Positions 26,599-35,151 of a stretch of DNA of 64,000 nt are shown here, piece by piece (position 1 is the first letter of the stretch; every line of letters starts with the position of its first letter). Source of the DNA: Alistipes sp. Its GTDB lineage: Bacteria > Bacteroidota > Bacteroidia > Bacteroidales > Rikenellaceae. The DNA is taken from the NCBI RefSeq assembly GCF_020026455.1, contig NZ_JAHHQJ010000003.1, positions 156,572 through 220,571 of the forward strand, in the 5' to 3' direction. Position numbers and translations under genes: made by a program. The notes under the pieces are model-generated. The model ran no database searches and was not told where the DNA came from. It worked only from the letters and a program-made list of their open reading frames with translations.

Positions 26599-26690
26599 TT
26601 CGAGCCCCATCTTCCACCCCAGAGCGTAAAAAAGGAAGCGCCAAAACAAGCAAAAAACCTTATGTATCCTCGGGATATGTAAGTTTTTTT
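26599..26690 (+). repeat. Right copy of the tRNA-His direct repeat (attR-like)
   Basis: The 23 bases at 26599-26621 equal the 3' end of tRNA-His, without the 5' part of the tRNA; the base before the match differs (A instead of G). The following ~70 bases, including the terminator hairpin, match the sequence after the intact tRNA with a few substitutions and one indel. Confidence 0.8.
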
Positions 26691-26740
26691 CATTTTCAGC
26701 CCCCACCCGAAAGGAGACAAGAGAGACGAAGGGGCAGCAG

Positions 26741-26888
26741 GGACAGCTGTGCGGGGGTGGGCAGGAGAGCCGGAGTGCAGAAAGGGCCGGAGTGCAGACA
26801 GGACAGCTGTGCGGGGGTGGCAGGAGAGCCGGAGAGCAGCAGGGACAGCAGTGCGGGGTGGGCCGGGGAGCCGGAGAGCAGAAAGGGT
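26741..26888. repeat. Imperfect tandem repeats, G-rich
   Basis: Three copies of a unit starting GGACAGC(TG/AG)TGCGGGG and continuing GGAGAGCCGGAG(T/A)GCAG, at 26741, 26801 and 26843, with shorter second and third units. Short ORFs cross it on both strands but look like by-products of the repeat. It lies just outside the right tRNA repeat. Confidence 0.7.
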
Positions 26889-26967
26889 CGGAAAAACAGT
26901 TTGCTGCGTCCTTGGACATGAAGCCTCCGCAAGCCCGAACCGCATCGCTCGCCCGATCCCGACATAC

Positions 26968-26999
26968 AAACACCCCGGAGCGCAGGCTCCGGGGTGTTT
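26968..26999. terminator. Strong bidirectional-looking hairpin
   Basis: A perfect 14-bp stem AAACACCCCGGAGC / GCTCCGGGGTGTTT with loop GCAG. No gene directly precedes it on the plus strand; it may insulate enolase from the island. Confidence 0.65.
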
Positions 27000-27012
27000 G
27001 CTTCCGTAATCA

Positions 27013-27046
27013 CAAAAAAAACCGGACGCCTTGCGGCATCCGGTTC
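27013..27046 (-). terminator. Terminator of enolase
   Basis: On the minus strand AACCGGATGCC pairs with GGCGTCCGGTT (one mismatch) around a 3-4 base loop and is followed by eight T. It begins about 20 bases past the eno stop. Confidence 0.8.
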
Positions 27047-27065
27047 TCTTTATCCTACCGGCAAA

Positions 27066-28367
27066 TTACTTGCGGTAGATCTTCGTGTAGCCATAGATAG
27101 CCTCGTCGCCGAGCTCCTCCTCGATGCGGAGCAGCTGGTTGTACTTGGCCATACGGTCCGAACGCGAAGCCGATCCGGTCTTGATCTGACCCGAATTCGT
27201 AGCCACGGCGATGTCGGCGATGGTCGAATCCTCGGTCTCGCCCGAACGGTGCGACGTCACCGACGTATAGCCGGCGCGGTGCGCCATCTCGATGGCGTCG
27301 AGCGTCTCGGTCAGCGTACCGATCTGGTTAACCTTGATCAGGATCGAGTTGGCGCAGCCCATTTCGATACCCTTCTTCAGGAAGTCCACGTTCGTAACGA
27401 ACAGGTCGTCGCCGACGAGCTGGCACTTGTCGCCGATTTCGGCGGTCAGCATCTGCCAGCCTTCCCAGTCGTTCTCCGACATACCGTCCTCGATCGAGTC
27501 GATGGGGTATTTGGCCACGAGGCCCTTCAGATACTCGACCTGCTCCTTCGACGTACGCTTGGCACCCTTCTCGCCCTCGAACTTGGTGTAGTCGTAAACG
27601 CCGTCCTTATAGAACTCCGACGAAGCGCAGTCCATGCCGATCGACACGTCGCCGCCCTCGCATTTGCGTCCGGGCTTGTAGCCGGCCATCTTGATGGCCT
27701 CGATGATCGACTCGATGGCGTCCTCCGTGCCGTTGAGTGCGGGAGCGAAACCACCCTCGTCGCCTACGGCCGTCGAGAGGTTGCGGTTGTGGAGCACCTT
27801 CTTCAGGTTGTGGAACACCTCGGCGCCCATGCGGATGCCCTCCTTGAACGAAGGCGCGCCCACGGGACGGATCATGAACTCCTGGAATGCGATCGGAGCA
27901 TCCGAGTGCGAACCGCCGTTGATGATGTTCATCATCGGAACGGGCAGCGTCTTGGCATTCGAGCCGCCGATATAGCGATAGAGGGGCATGCCGAAGTAGT
28001 CGGCAGCGGCGCGGGCAACGGCCAGCGACACGCCGAGGATGGCGTTTGCGCCGAGCTTCGACTTGGTGGGGGTTCCGTCCAGAGCGATCATGGCCTTGTC
28101 GATGCCCACCTGATCGGCAACGTTCATGCCGATAACGGCCGGAGCGATCACTTCGTTAACGTTCTTCACGGCGTTCAGGACGCCTTTGCCCAGATAACGG
28201 CCCTTGTCACCGTCACGAAGCTCAAGGGCCTCGTTCTCGCCCGTCGACGCTCCGCTCGGAACGGCAGCGCGGCCGAATGCGCCCGATACGGTACGAACTT
28301 CGACCTCGATGGTCGGATTGCCTCGCGAATCGAGGATCTCCCTTGCGTGAATCTCTACAATCTGCAT
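27066..28367 (-). CDS. eno: Enolase (phosphopyruvate hydratase)
   Basis: Interconverts 2-phosphoglycerate and phosphoenolpyruvate in glycolysis. The 433-residue product has normal length. Visible landmarks are the N-terminal AREILDSRGNPTIEVEV, the SGASTGENEALELRDGD substrate loop, catalytic GDDLFVTN and the signature LIKVNQIGTLTETLDAI with the active-site Lys. The frame continues upstream to 28421, but the ATG at 28367 (MQIVEIHA) gives the family N terminus and leaves room for a promoter. Monocistronic by layout, with its own terminator. Confidence 0.98.
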   Translation of the reverse strand: MQIVEIHAREILDSRGNPTIEVEVRTVSGAFGRAAVPSGASTGENEALELRDGDKGRYLGKGVLNAVKNVNEVIAPAVIGMNVADQVGIDKAMIALDGTPTKSKLGANAILGVSLAVARAAADYFGMPLYRYIGGSNAKTLPVPMMNIINGGSHSDAPIAFQEFMIRPVGAPSFKEGIRMGAEVFHNLKKVLHNRNLSTAVGDEGGFAPALNGTEDAIESIIEAIKMAGYKPGRKCEGGDVSIGMDCASSEFYKDGVYDYTKFEGEKGAKRTSKEQVEYLKGLVAKYPIDSIEDGMSENDWEGWQMLTAEIGDKCQLVGDDLFVTNVDFLKKGIEMGCANSILIKVNQIGTLTETLDAIEMAHRAGYTSVTSHRSGETEDSTIADIAVATNSGQIKTGSASRSDRMAKYNQLLRIEEELGDEAIYGYTKIYRK

Positions 28368-28423
28368 AGTTGTAATAGTTTGAATTTTATGGTGTTTGAA
28401 TACTGACTTTTCAAACGGCACGA

Positions 28424-28431
28424 CAAAGGTA
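28424..28431 (-). promoter_or_regulatory. -7 element of eno
   Basis: TACCTTTG on the minus strand, 56 bases before the eno ATG. The -33 element is not evident. Confidence 0.5.
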
Positions 28432-28516
28432 CAAAATAATTATGAATTGCGATTTGTTTGTTGTTATTTTTTTCACGACTCCGGGCTCCGATATTCCGAT
28501 TCTGCCGGAAATATGC

Positions 28517-28524
28517 TATCTTTG
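28517..28524 (+). promoter_or_regulatory. -7 element of the antiporter gene
   Basis: TATCTTTG, 41 bases before the ATG, in the divergent region opposite eno; the -33 position reads TTCC. Confidence 0.5.
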
Positions 28525-28565
28525 CCGCCAACACCGTTGCATAACCTGTAAACAACGTTCCATCA

Positions 28566-29750
28566 ATGCGAAAAATTCTTTCGTTCTCGCTCTTTCTGAT
28601 GCTGGGTCTCGTTGCCTCGCAGTTGCTTCCCGGCGCACTCGGCACGGCCTATCCGGGCTTCAAGGCCACGACCGACATCCTGCTCTACCTCTGCCTGGGA
28701 TTCATCATGATCAACGTCGGCCGGGAGTTCGAAATCGACAAAACGCGCTGGCGCTCCTACACCGCCGATTACTTCATCGCCATGGCCACCGCGGCGCTTC
28801 CGTGGCTGCTGATCGTCCTCTACTATATTTTCGTACTGCTTCCCCCCGACCTCTGGGCCGACTCCGGGGCGTGGAAGGAGAACCTGCTGCTGAGCCGCTT
28901 CGCGGCCCCGACCTCAGCCGGCATCCTCTTCACGATGCTCGCGGCGTTAAGCCTGAAGAAGAGCTGGATCTACCGCAAGATCCAGGTGCTGGCGATCTTC
29001 GACGATCTGGACACCATCCTGCTGATGATCCCGCTGCAAATCCTGATGATCGGCCTCAAATGGCAGATGTTCGCCATCGTGGGCGTGGTCGTCGTGCTGC
29101 TCGCCGTGGGCTGGCGGTGGCAGGCGCGGTGGAACGTCCGGCAGGACTGGAAACGCATCCTGGGGCTTTCGGTGGTGGTCTGCACCCTGACGCAGGCGCT
29201 CTACATCGTCACCGCACGGTGGTACGGCCCCGAAAACAGCATCCACATCGAGGTGCTGCTCCCGGCCTTTGTGATCGGCATGCTGATGAAACACAAGGAG
29301 ATCGACACCCCGACCGAACGCCGCGCCGCAACAGGCATCTCGTTCCTGTTCATGCTGCTTGTCGGCATGAGCATGCCGCTCGTGACGGGCACCTCGGCAG
29401 CCTCGGCAGCCACCGAGGCCTCCTCCATCACGGCGTCGCAGCCCATAATGCCGTGGGGAGTGCTGCTCCTGCACGTCGTGGCCGTCTCGACCCTCTCGAA
29501 CATCGGGAAACTGGTTCCGGTCTTCTTCTACCGCGACCGGAAATTGAGCGAGCGGCTCGCCCTCTCGATCGGCATGTTCACCCGCGGCGAGGTGGGCGCG
29601 GGCATCATCTTCATCGCCCTGGGCTATAACCTCGGCGGCCCGGCGCTGATCATCTCGGTGCTGACCCTGGTGCTGAACCTGATCCTCACGGGCGGCTTCG
29701 TCGTCTGGGTCAAGCGACTGGCCCTGAAGAGCTATACGCCCGAAGCATAA
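28566..29750 (+). CDS. Cation:proton antiporter (CPA-type) membrane protein
   Basis: A 394-residue inner-membrane protein with about 11-12 hydrophobic spans. Polar residues inside membrane segments, IFDDLDTILLMIP near 140-150 and FTRGEVGAGIIFIALGY near 338-354, match the ion-binding regions of Kef/NhaP-type monovalent cation:proton antiporters. No cytoplasmic nucleotide-binding (RCK) domain is present. The transported ion (Na+ or K+) cannot be told. The ATG at 28566 follows a -7 element; an upstream in-frame extension has no support. It diverges from eno. Confidence 0.8.
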   Translation: MRKILSFSLFLMLGLVASQLLPGALGTAYPGFKATTDILLYLCLGFIMINVGREFEIDKTRWRSYTADYFIAMATAALPWLLIVLYYIFVLLPPDLWADSGAWKENLLLSRFAAPTSAGILFTMLAALSLKKSWIYRKIQVLAIFDDLDTILLMIPLQILMIGLKWQMFAIVGVVVVLLAVGWRWQARWNVRQDWKRILGLSVVVCTLTQALYIVTARWYGPENSIHIEVLLPAFVIGMLMKHKEIDTPTERRAATGISFLFMLLVGMSMPLVTGTSAASAATEASSITASQPIMPWGVLLLHVVAVSTLSNIGKLVPVFFYRDRKLSERLALSIGMFTRGEVGAGIIFIALGYNLGGPALIISVLTLVLNLILTGGFVVWVKRLALKSYTPEA

Positions 29751-29927
29751 CCCCTCCGACCGACCTGAAAAGACAGGCATCCCCCGGCCCGCCCTGCGGA
29801 TGGAGGAAACCGCCCGGACGCAGCGGCACGCGAAAATCCTTCCGGCCGGAAAAAGCACGCCCCGTCCCGTCTTTTCCCGGTCTCCGAAAAAATTCCGGGA
29901 GGGGAATCTTTTCGGGGAAAATTATCC

Positions 29928-29935
29928 TATATTTG
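29928..29935 (+). promoter_or_regulatory. -7 element of the outer-membrane barrel gene
   Basis: TATATTTG, 29 bases before the ATG; no -33 element at the usual spacing. Confidence 0.5.
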
Positions 29936-29964
29936 CCCTGCTATAACTCTAAACCCATCCATTT

Positions 29965-30564
29965 ATGAAAAAAGTATTGCTCATCGCGGCGGCCATCCTG
30001 CTGGCAAGCGCCGCCTCGTCGCAAAACTACGAAAAGAACATTCTGGGCGTCCGCGCCGGACTGAACCTGGCGAGCTACACGCTCTCGGCCGGCGGTGTAT
30101 CAATCAGCACCAACTCGCGGGCCTCGTTCCATGTCGCCGTGACCGATCAGATCCTGCTTTGCCGCAGGCTCCCCTTCTACCTCGAAACCGGGCTCGCCTT
30201 CTCGAGCCGCGGCGGCAAGGTCGACAACGCAACGTTCCGCCCCTCCTACCTGCAAATCCCCATGTTGGTGAATTACCACTTCAATATCAAGGACATCGTC
30301 ACGATCCAGCCGTTCGCAGGTCTTTACTACGGCCTCGGCCTCGGTGGCAAAGCGAAAATCGGCGACAAGAAGAGCGATATCTTCGGAGACAACGGCGAAC
30401 TGAAGCGCTCCGACCTGGGTGTACGTCTGGGTGCCGGCGTTGTCTGGAAGCACATCTACTTCGGACTGGGCTACGACATCGGCTGCCTGAATCTGGCCAA
30501 GTACAGCGACGGAGGCTCGATGCGCAACAACTGCTTCACGCTCAGCGTCGGATACAATTTCTAA
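29965..30564 (+). CDS. Small outer-membrane beta-barrel protein
   Basis: A 199-residue protein with a signal peptide (MKKVLLIAAAILLASAASS) and alternating strands typical of the porin-family OMP_b-brl fold in Bacteroidetes: GVRAGLNLASY, FYLETGLAFSSRGG, LQIPMLVNYHFN, QPFAGLYYGLGLGG, LGVRLGAGVVWKHIYFGLGYDIG, ending in CFTLSVGYNF with a C-terminal aromatic residue as needed for Bam recognition. Function is unknown; such proteins are structural or small-channel barrels. It has its own -7 element and a terminator shared with queA. Confidence 0.85.
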   Translation: MKKVLLIAAAILLASAASSQNYEKNILGVRAGLNLASYTLSAGGVSISTNSRASFHVAVTDQILLCRRLPFYLETGLAFSSRGGKVDNATFRPSYLQIPMLVNYHFNIKDIVTIQPFAGLYYGLGLGGKAKIGDKKSDIFGDNGELKRSDLGVRLGAGVVWKHIYFGLGYDIGCLNLAKYSDGGSMRNNCFTLSVGYNF

Positions 30565-30582
30565 TCCGCCCCTGCCCCGATA

Positions 30583-30616
30583 AAAAAAGGGACGCCCTTA
30601 GAGGGCGTCCCTTTTT
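30583..30616. terminator. Bidirectional terminator between barrel gene and queA
   Basis: 10-bp perfect stem AGGGACGCCC / GGGCGTCCCT with loop TTAGA, flanked by A7 and T5. Confidence 0.85.
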
Positions 30617-30633
30617 CCGTTCTGCACAAACGC

Positions 30634-31845
30634 CTATTCCCGGAGCAAGACCGACGAATCGCCGTAGCTCAAAAAGCGGAAGCCGTGGCCCAGGGCATAG
30701 TCGTAAATTTGCCGCCACCCGTCGCCCACGAATGCCGAAACCAACAGCAGCAGGGTCGATTTGGGCTGGTGGAAATTGGTGACGATATTGTGCACGATGC
30801 GGAACTCGTAGCCCAGCGGTGCGATCATGATCTGCGTCGCGGCCTTCATCCGGTCCAGCCCCTCGCGCTCCATATAGCCCGACAACTCCTGCAGCGCATC
30901 GCGACCCGAGAATCCGACGGGAATGTCGTATAGTTCCCACTGCCCCACGACCCGCCCGAGATCGGGCGTTCCGGACGTGCGGATGCGCCACGCAAGGGCC
31001 GCAAGCGATTCGAGCGTCCGCACCGAAGTCGTGCCCACGGCCGTGATGTGCCCCCAGCTCTCCAGCAGACGGTCCACCGTCGCGCGACACACCTCGAAGT
31101 GCTCGGTATGCATCGGGTGGCGCGCGGCGTCCTCATCCTTGACGGGCAGGAACGTCCCCGCCCCGACATGGAGCGTCACCTCCTCGAACCCGAATCCGCG
31201 GGCCTTCATGTCCCCGATCAGCTCGGGCGTGAAATGCAGCCCGGCGGTCGGCGCAGCCACCGAACCCTCGAATTTCGAATAGACCGTCTGGTAGCGCGTG
31301 TTGTCGATCTCCTCGCTCTCGCGGTTCAGGTAGGGCGGAATCGGAATCCGCCCGAGCTCTTCGAGCAGCTGCCCGAAGGAGACCGGGGCCGTCCACTCGA
31401 AACGCACGAGACACTCGCGCCCGTGGTCCTCGACGATCCATGCCCGAAGGTGCTCGGCACCTCCCCCGCGTTCGAAGTCGATCGCCACATAACCCTCCTT
31501 CCACTTCTTGCGGTTGCCCACGATACACGACCAGGTGCACTGCCCCGTGACGGCGAATGCCCGCTCGTAGTCGGCCGGATCGCGGGGTTCGAGGCAGAAG
31601 ACCTCGATACGCGCCCCGGAGGGTTTGTGCATGATGATCCGCGCCCGGATCACCTTTGTATTATTGAAAACCAGCAGTTCCCCGGCCGGCAGCACGTCGC
31701 CGATGTCGGCGAAATGCCTCTCGGCGATTTCGCCGCCGCGCCAGACGAGCAGCTTCGAGGCGCTGCGCTCGGCGAGCGGGAATTTGGCGATCCGCTCGTC
31801 CGGAAGGTCGTAATCGAAGCGACCGATGTCGATATGTCGTTCCAT
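30634..31845 (-). CDS. queA: tRNA preQ1(34) S-adenosylmethionine ribosyltransferase-isomerase
   Basis: Transfers and rearranges the ribosyl part of SAM onto preQ1 at tRNA position 34, giving epoxyqueuosine. The 403-residue product shows the family landmarks FDYDLPDERIAKFPLAERSASKLLV (start), LLVFNNTKVIRARI, SVAAPTAGLHFT, VTLHVGAGTF, HTEHFEV, GTTSVRTLES and TNFHQPKSTLLLLVSAF. The ATG at 31845 is chosen for this N terminus; the frame stays open another 537 codons antisense to nadB, which is a composition effect. It diverges from nadB across an unusual palindromic promoter. No preQ1 riboswitch was recognised. Confidence 0.96.
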   Translation of the reverse strand: MERHIDIGRFDYDLPDERIAKFPLAERSASKLLVWRGGEIAERHFADIGDVLPAGELLVFNNTKVIRARIIMHKPSGARIEVFCLEPRDPADYERAFAVTGQCTWSCIVGNRKKWKEGYVAIDFERGGGAEHLRAWIVEDHGRECLVRFEWTAPVSFGQLLEELGRIPIPPYLNRESEEIDNTRYQTVYSKFEGSVAAPTAGLHFTPELIGDMKARGFGFEEVTLHVGAGTFLPVKDEDAARHPMHTEHFEVCRATVDRLLESWGHITAVGTTSVRTLESLAALAWRIRTSGTPDLGRVVGQWELYDIPVGFSGRDALQELSGYMEREGLDRMKAATQIMIAPLGYEFRIVHNIVTNFHQPKSTLLLLVSAFVGDGWRQIYDYALGHGFRFLSYGDSSVLLRE

Positions 31846-31866
31846 ATTTTGCCCGAAATTATGCGG

Positions 31867-31892
31867 CAAAGTTACTATTTTTTGTAACTTTG
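31867..31892. promoter_or_regulatory. Back-to-back -7 elements of queA and nadB in a palindrome
   Basis: CAAAGTTAC, eight bases, GTAACTTTG. The right arm holds TAACTTTG (31885-31892) reading toward nadB; the left arm holds the same element on the minus strand (31867-31874) reading toward queA. The -33 positions of both are poor. Polymerases on the two sites could not bind together. Confidence 0.65.
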
Positions 31893-31926
31893 CGGCGCTG
31901 CAAAGCATTAGAAAAAGGAAAAACCC

Positions 31927-33483
31927 ATGAAAACCGACTTTCTGGTTATCGGTTCCGGCGCTGCGGGCCTTTCGTTCGCACTGAAAGCCGCAGCCCACGG
32001 ACACGTCACGATCGTCACCAAGGGCACCATCGAAGAGTGCAACACCAACTATGCACAAGGCGGCATCTGCTCGGTAACGTATGCCCCCGACACATTCGAA
32101 AAACACATCCGCGACACGCTGGTCTGCGGCGCAGGCAAGTGCAACGAGAAGGCCGTCGAGCTGGTCGTCCGGCGCGCTCCGGAGCTGATCGCCGACCTCA
32201 TAGCCTGGGGCACGCGTTTCGACAAGACCCCCGACGGACGCTTCGAACTCAACCGCGAAGGCGGCCACTCGGAGCACCGCATCCTCCACCACGAGGACCT
32301 CACGGGAGCCGAGATCGAACGGGCCCTCGTGCAGTCGGTCAGGGAGCATCCGAACATCACGGTTCTCGAACGCCACTTCGCCATCGACCTGCTGACACAG
32401 CACCACCTGGGCGAATTCGTCACCCGCCACACGCGCGGCCTGGCCTGCTTCGGGGCCTACGTCCTGAATCTCGACACCAACGAGATCGAGACGATGCTTT
32501 CGAAATTCACCGTCGTGGCCACGGGAGGCTGCGGCAATGTCTACTCCACGACTTCGAACCCGGTGGTTGCCACGGGCGACGGCATCGCCATGTGCCACCG
32601 CGCCAAGGCGATGACCGAGAACATGGAATTCATACAGTTCCACCCCACGACGCTCTACAACCCGGGCGAGAAGCCCAACTTCCTCATCACCGAAGCCATG
32701 CGCGGTTTCGGGGCCATCCTGCGCCTGCCCGATGGTCAGGAGTTCATGGACAAATACCACCCGATGAAATCCCTCGCGCCGCGCGACGTGGTGGCCCGCG
32801 CCATCTACCGCGAGATGACCAAACGGGGCTCCGACTTCGTCTACCTCGACGTGACGCATAAGGACCCCGAAGCCGTGAAGAGCCACTTCCCGAATATCTA
32901 CGAGAAATGCCTCACCATCGGCCTCGACATCACCAAAGACTGGATTCCGGTCACCCCTGCGGCTCACTACTGCTGCGGCGGCGTGAAGGTCGACACCAAC
33001 GGCGAAACCTCCGTGAAACGGCTCTATGCCCTGGGCGAGGCCTCGTGTACGGGCCTGCACGGCGCCAACCGCCTGGCCTCGAACTCGCTGATCGAGGCGG
33101 TGGTCTATGCCGATCAGGCCGCACGCCACACGGCGTCGCTTCTGGAGAAAGTCGAGTTCCAGGAGGGCATCCCCGACTGGGATTTCGAAGGCACGCAGCA
33201 CACCGAGGAGATGCTGATGATCATCCAGTCGAAGCGCGAGATGCAGACGATCATGTCCAACTACGTGGGCATCGTCCGGTCGAACCTCTCGCTCAAGCGC
33301 GCCATGCACCGACTCGAAATCCTCTGGCAGGAGACCGAAGAACTTTACAACAAGACCAAGCCCAACCGCGAACTGTGCGAGTTGCGGAACATGATCGCCA
33401 TCGCCTACCTGGTCATCAAACAGGGGCGTGAGATCAAGGAGTCCGTGGGCTGCCACTATAATGCCGATTACCCGAAAGAATAA
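31927..33483 (+). CDS. nadB: L-aspartate oxidase
   Basis: FAD enzyme oxidising L-aspartate to iminoaspartate for NAD synthesis. The 518-residue product starts with the FAD-binding Rossmann motif VIGSGAAGLSFAL. Family landmarks include CNTNYAQGGI, GGHSEHRILHHEDLTGAEIE, MEFIQFHPTTLY, PRDVVARAIYREM and CCGGVKVDTNGETSV followed by ALGEASCTGLHGANRLASNSL. The C-terminal helical domain is intact. nadA and nadC are not in the window. prfC starts three bases after its stop. Confidence 0.96.
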   Translation: MKTDFLVIGSGAAGLSFALKAAAHGHVTIVTKGTIEECNTNYAQGGICSVTYAPDTFEKHIRDTLVCGAGKCNEKAVELVVRRAPELIADLIAWGTRFDKTPDGRFELNREGGHSEHRILHHEDLTGAEIERALVQSVREHPNITVLERHFAIDLLTQHHLGEFVTRHTRGLACFGAYVLNLDTNEIETMLSKFTVVATGGCGNVYSTTSNPVVATGDGIAMCHRAKAMTENMEFIQFHPTTLYNPGEKPNFLITEAMRGFGAILRLPDGQEFMDKYHPMKSLAPRDVVARAIYREMTKRGSDFVYLDVTHKDPEAVKSHFPNIYEKCLTIGLDITKDWIPVTPAAHYCCGGVKVDTNGETSVKRLYALGEASCTGLHGANRLASNSLIEAVVYADQAARHTASLLEKVEFQEGIPDWDFEGTQHTEEMLMIIQSKREMQTIMSNYVGIVRSNLSLKRAMHRLEILWQETEELYNKTKPNRELCELRNMIAIAYLVIKQGREIKESVGCHYNADYPKE

Positions 33484-33486
33484 CGC

Positions 33487-35070
33487 ATGACATTACAAGA
33501 AGAGATCACACGCCGCCGCACGTTTGCGGTCATCGCCCACCCCGACGCGGGCAAAACCACCCTTACGGAAAAACTGCTGTTGTTCGGCGGCGCCATCCAC
33601 GTTGCCGGAGCCGTCAAGAGCAACAAGATCAAGAAGGGCGCCACGTCCGACTTCATGGAAATCGAACGCCAGCGAGGGATCTCGGTGGCCACGGCCGTGA
33701 TGGGCTTCGAGTACCGGGGCTGCAAAATCAACATTCTCGACACCCCGGGCCACGAGGACTTCGCCGAAGACACCTACCGTACGCTGACGGCCGTCGATTC
33801 GGTGATCATCGTCATCGACGGCGCCAAGGGCGTCGAGGCCCAGACCCGCAAGCTGATGGAGGTCTGCCGCATGCGCCAAACCCCCGTGATCGTCTTCATC
33901 AACAAACTCGACCGCCCGTCGAAGGAGCCCTTCGACCTGCTGGACGAGGTGGAGAAGGAGCTGCACATCCGCGTGCGGCCGCTGGCTTTCCCCATCTCAA
34001 ACGGCCCCACGTTCAAGGGCGTCTACAACCTCTACGAGAAGAACCTCTCGCTCTTCACGTCGGACGAAAAACTCACGGCCGACGCCTCGACGGCCGAAAT
34101 CTCGGACCTCGCCTCGCCGGAACTCGAAAGCTACATCGGCGAGAAGTTCGCCGACCAGCTGCGCTCCGACGTGGAGCTGGTCGAGGGCGTCTACGACCAG
34201 TTCGACCGCGAGGCCTACCTGCGGGGCGAGTTGGCCCCGGTGTTCTTCGGCTCGGCGGTGAACAATTTCGGCGTGCGCGAGCTACTCGAATGCTTCGTGC
34301 GCATCGCCCCCTCGCCGCGCCCGGCGCCTACCGAAAACCGGTCGGTGGAGCCTGCGGAGCCGAAAATGACGGGCTTCATCTTCAAGATCCACGCCAACAT
34401 GGATCCCAACCACCGCGACCGCATTGCGTTTCTGAAGATCTGCTCCGGCACATTCGAACGCAACAGAAACTACCTCCACGTACGCAGCGGCAAGCAGCTG
34501 AAATTCTCGTCGCCGACGGCCTTCATGGCCGAGAAAAAGTCGGTGATCGACTTTGCCTATCCGGGCGACATCGTGGGGCTGCACGACACGGGCAACTTCA
34601 AGATCGGCGACACCTTCACCGAAGGCGAGAAGCTACGCTTCACCGGAATCCCGTCGTTCGCCCCCGAGCAGTTCCGCTACATCGAAAACGCTGACCCGCT
34701 GAAGTTCAAGCAGCTGGCCAAGGGCATCGACCAGCTGATGGACGAGGGTGTGGCGCAGCTGTTCGTCTCGTCGCTCAACGGCCGCAAGATCATCGGCACG
34801 GTGGGCGTGCTCCAGTTCGAGGTCATCCAGTACCGCCTGGAGCACGAATACAACGCCGCATGCCGCTGGGAGCCGATCTCGATCTACAAGGCCTGCTGGA
34901 TCGACAGCGACAACGCCGCGCAGCTGGCCGACTTCAAGCGCCGCAAGCACACCAACATGGCCGTGGACAAGCACGGGCGCGATGTCTTCCTGGCCGACAC
35001 CAGCTACGGACTGGCCCTCGCACAGGAGAATTTCAAGGACATCCGCTTCCACTTCACCTCGGAGTTTTAG
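33487..35070 (+). CDS. prfC: Peptide chain release factor 3
   Basis: GTPase that recycles RF1/RF2 from the ribosome after peptide release. The 527-residue product has the G1 loop AHPDAGKTTLTEKLL, switch I/II region ERQRGISVATA and DTPGHEDFAEDTYRTL, and G4 NKLDRPS, followed by the RF3-specific domains (FKIHANMDPNHRDRIAFLKI; GVLQFEVIQYRLEHEYNA). The RF3-type C terminus separates it from EF-G. It lies three bases after nadB and is probably cotranscribed with it. A strong hairpin follows. Confidence 0.97.
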   Translation: MTLQEEITRRRTFAVIAHPDAGKTTLTEKLLLFGGAIHVAGAVKSNKIKKGATSDFMEIERQRGISVATAVMGFEYRGCKINILDTPGHEDFAEDTYRTLTAVDSVIIVIDGAKGVEAQTRKLMEVCRMRQTPVIVFINKLDRPSKEPFDLLDEVEKELHIRVRPLAFPISNGPTFKGVYNLYEKNLSLFTSDEKLTADASTAEISDLASPELESYIGEKFADQLRSDVELVEGVYDQFDREAYLRGELAPVFFGSAVNNFGVRELLECFVRIAPSPRPAPTENRSVEPAEPKMTGFIFKIHANMDPNHRDRIAFLKICSGTFERNRNYLHVRSGKQLKFSSPTAFMAEKKSVIDFAYPGDIVGLHDTGNFKIGDTFTEGEKLRFTGIPSFAPEQFRYIENADPLKFKQLAKGIDQLMDEGVAQLFVSSLNGRKIIGTVGVLQFEVIQYRLEHEYNAACRWEPISIYKACWIDSDNAAQLADFKRRKHTNMAVDKHGRDVFLADTSYGLALAQENFKDIRFHFTSEF

Positions 35071-35097
35071 CCCGCGGAATCCATCCCTACCTTCCCA

Positions 35098-35131
35098 AAA
35101 AGCCGCCGGAGTTGGTGCTCCGGCGGCTTTT
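35098..35131. terminator. Bidirectional terminator between prfC and the pirin gene
   Basis: 14-bp perfect stem AAAAGCCGCCGGAG / CTCCGGCGGCTTTT with a 6-base loop, between convergent stops. Confidence 0.85.
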
Positions 35132-35151
35132 CGCATCAACCCTGCCGCACG

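Noticed and set aside
26749..27100. ORFs across the G-rich repeat region
   Set aside because: They exist on both strands only because the repeat lacks stops; codons are repeat-derived.
31846..33456. Upstream in-frame extension of queA by 537 codons
   Set aside because: It is antisense to nadB, whose motifs are unmistakable, and queA has a proper start and promoter element at 31845-31874.
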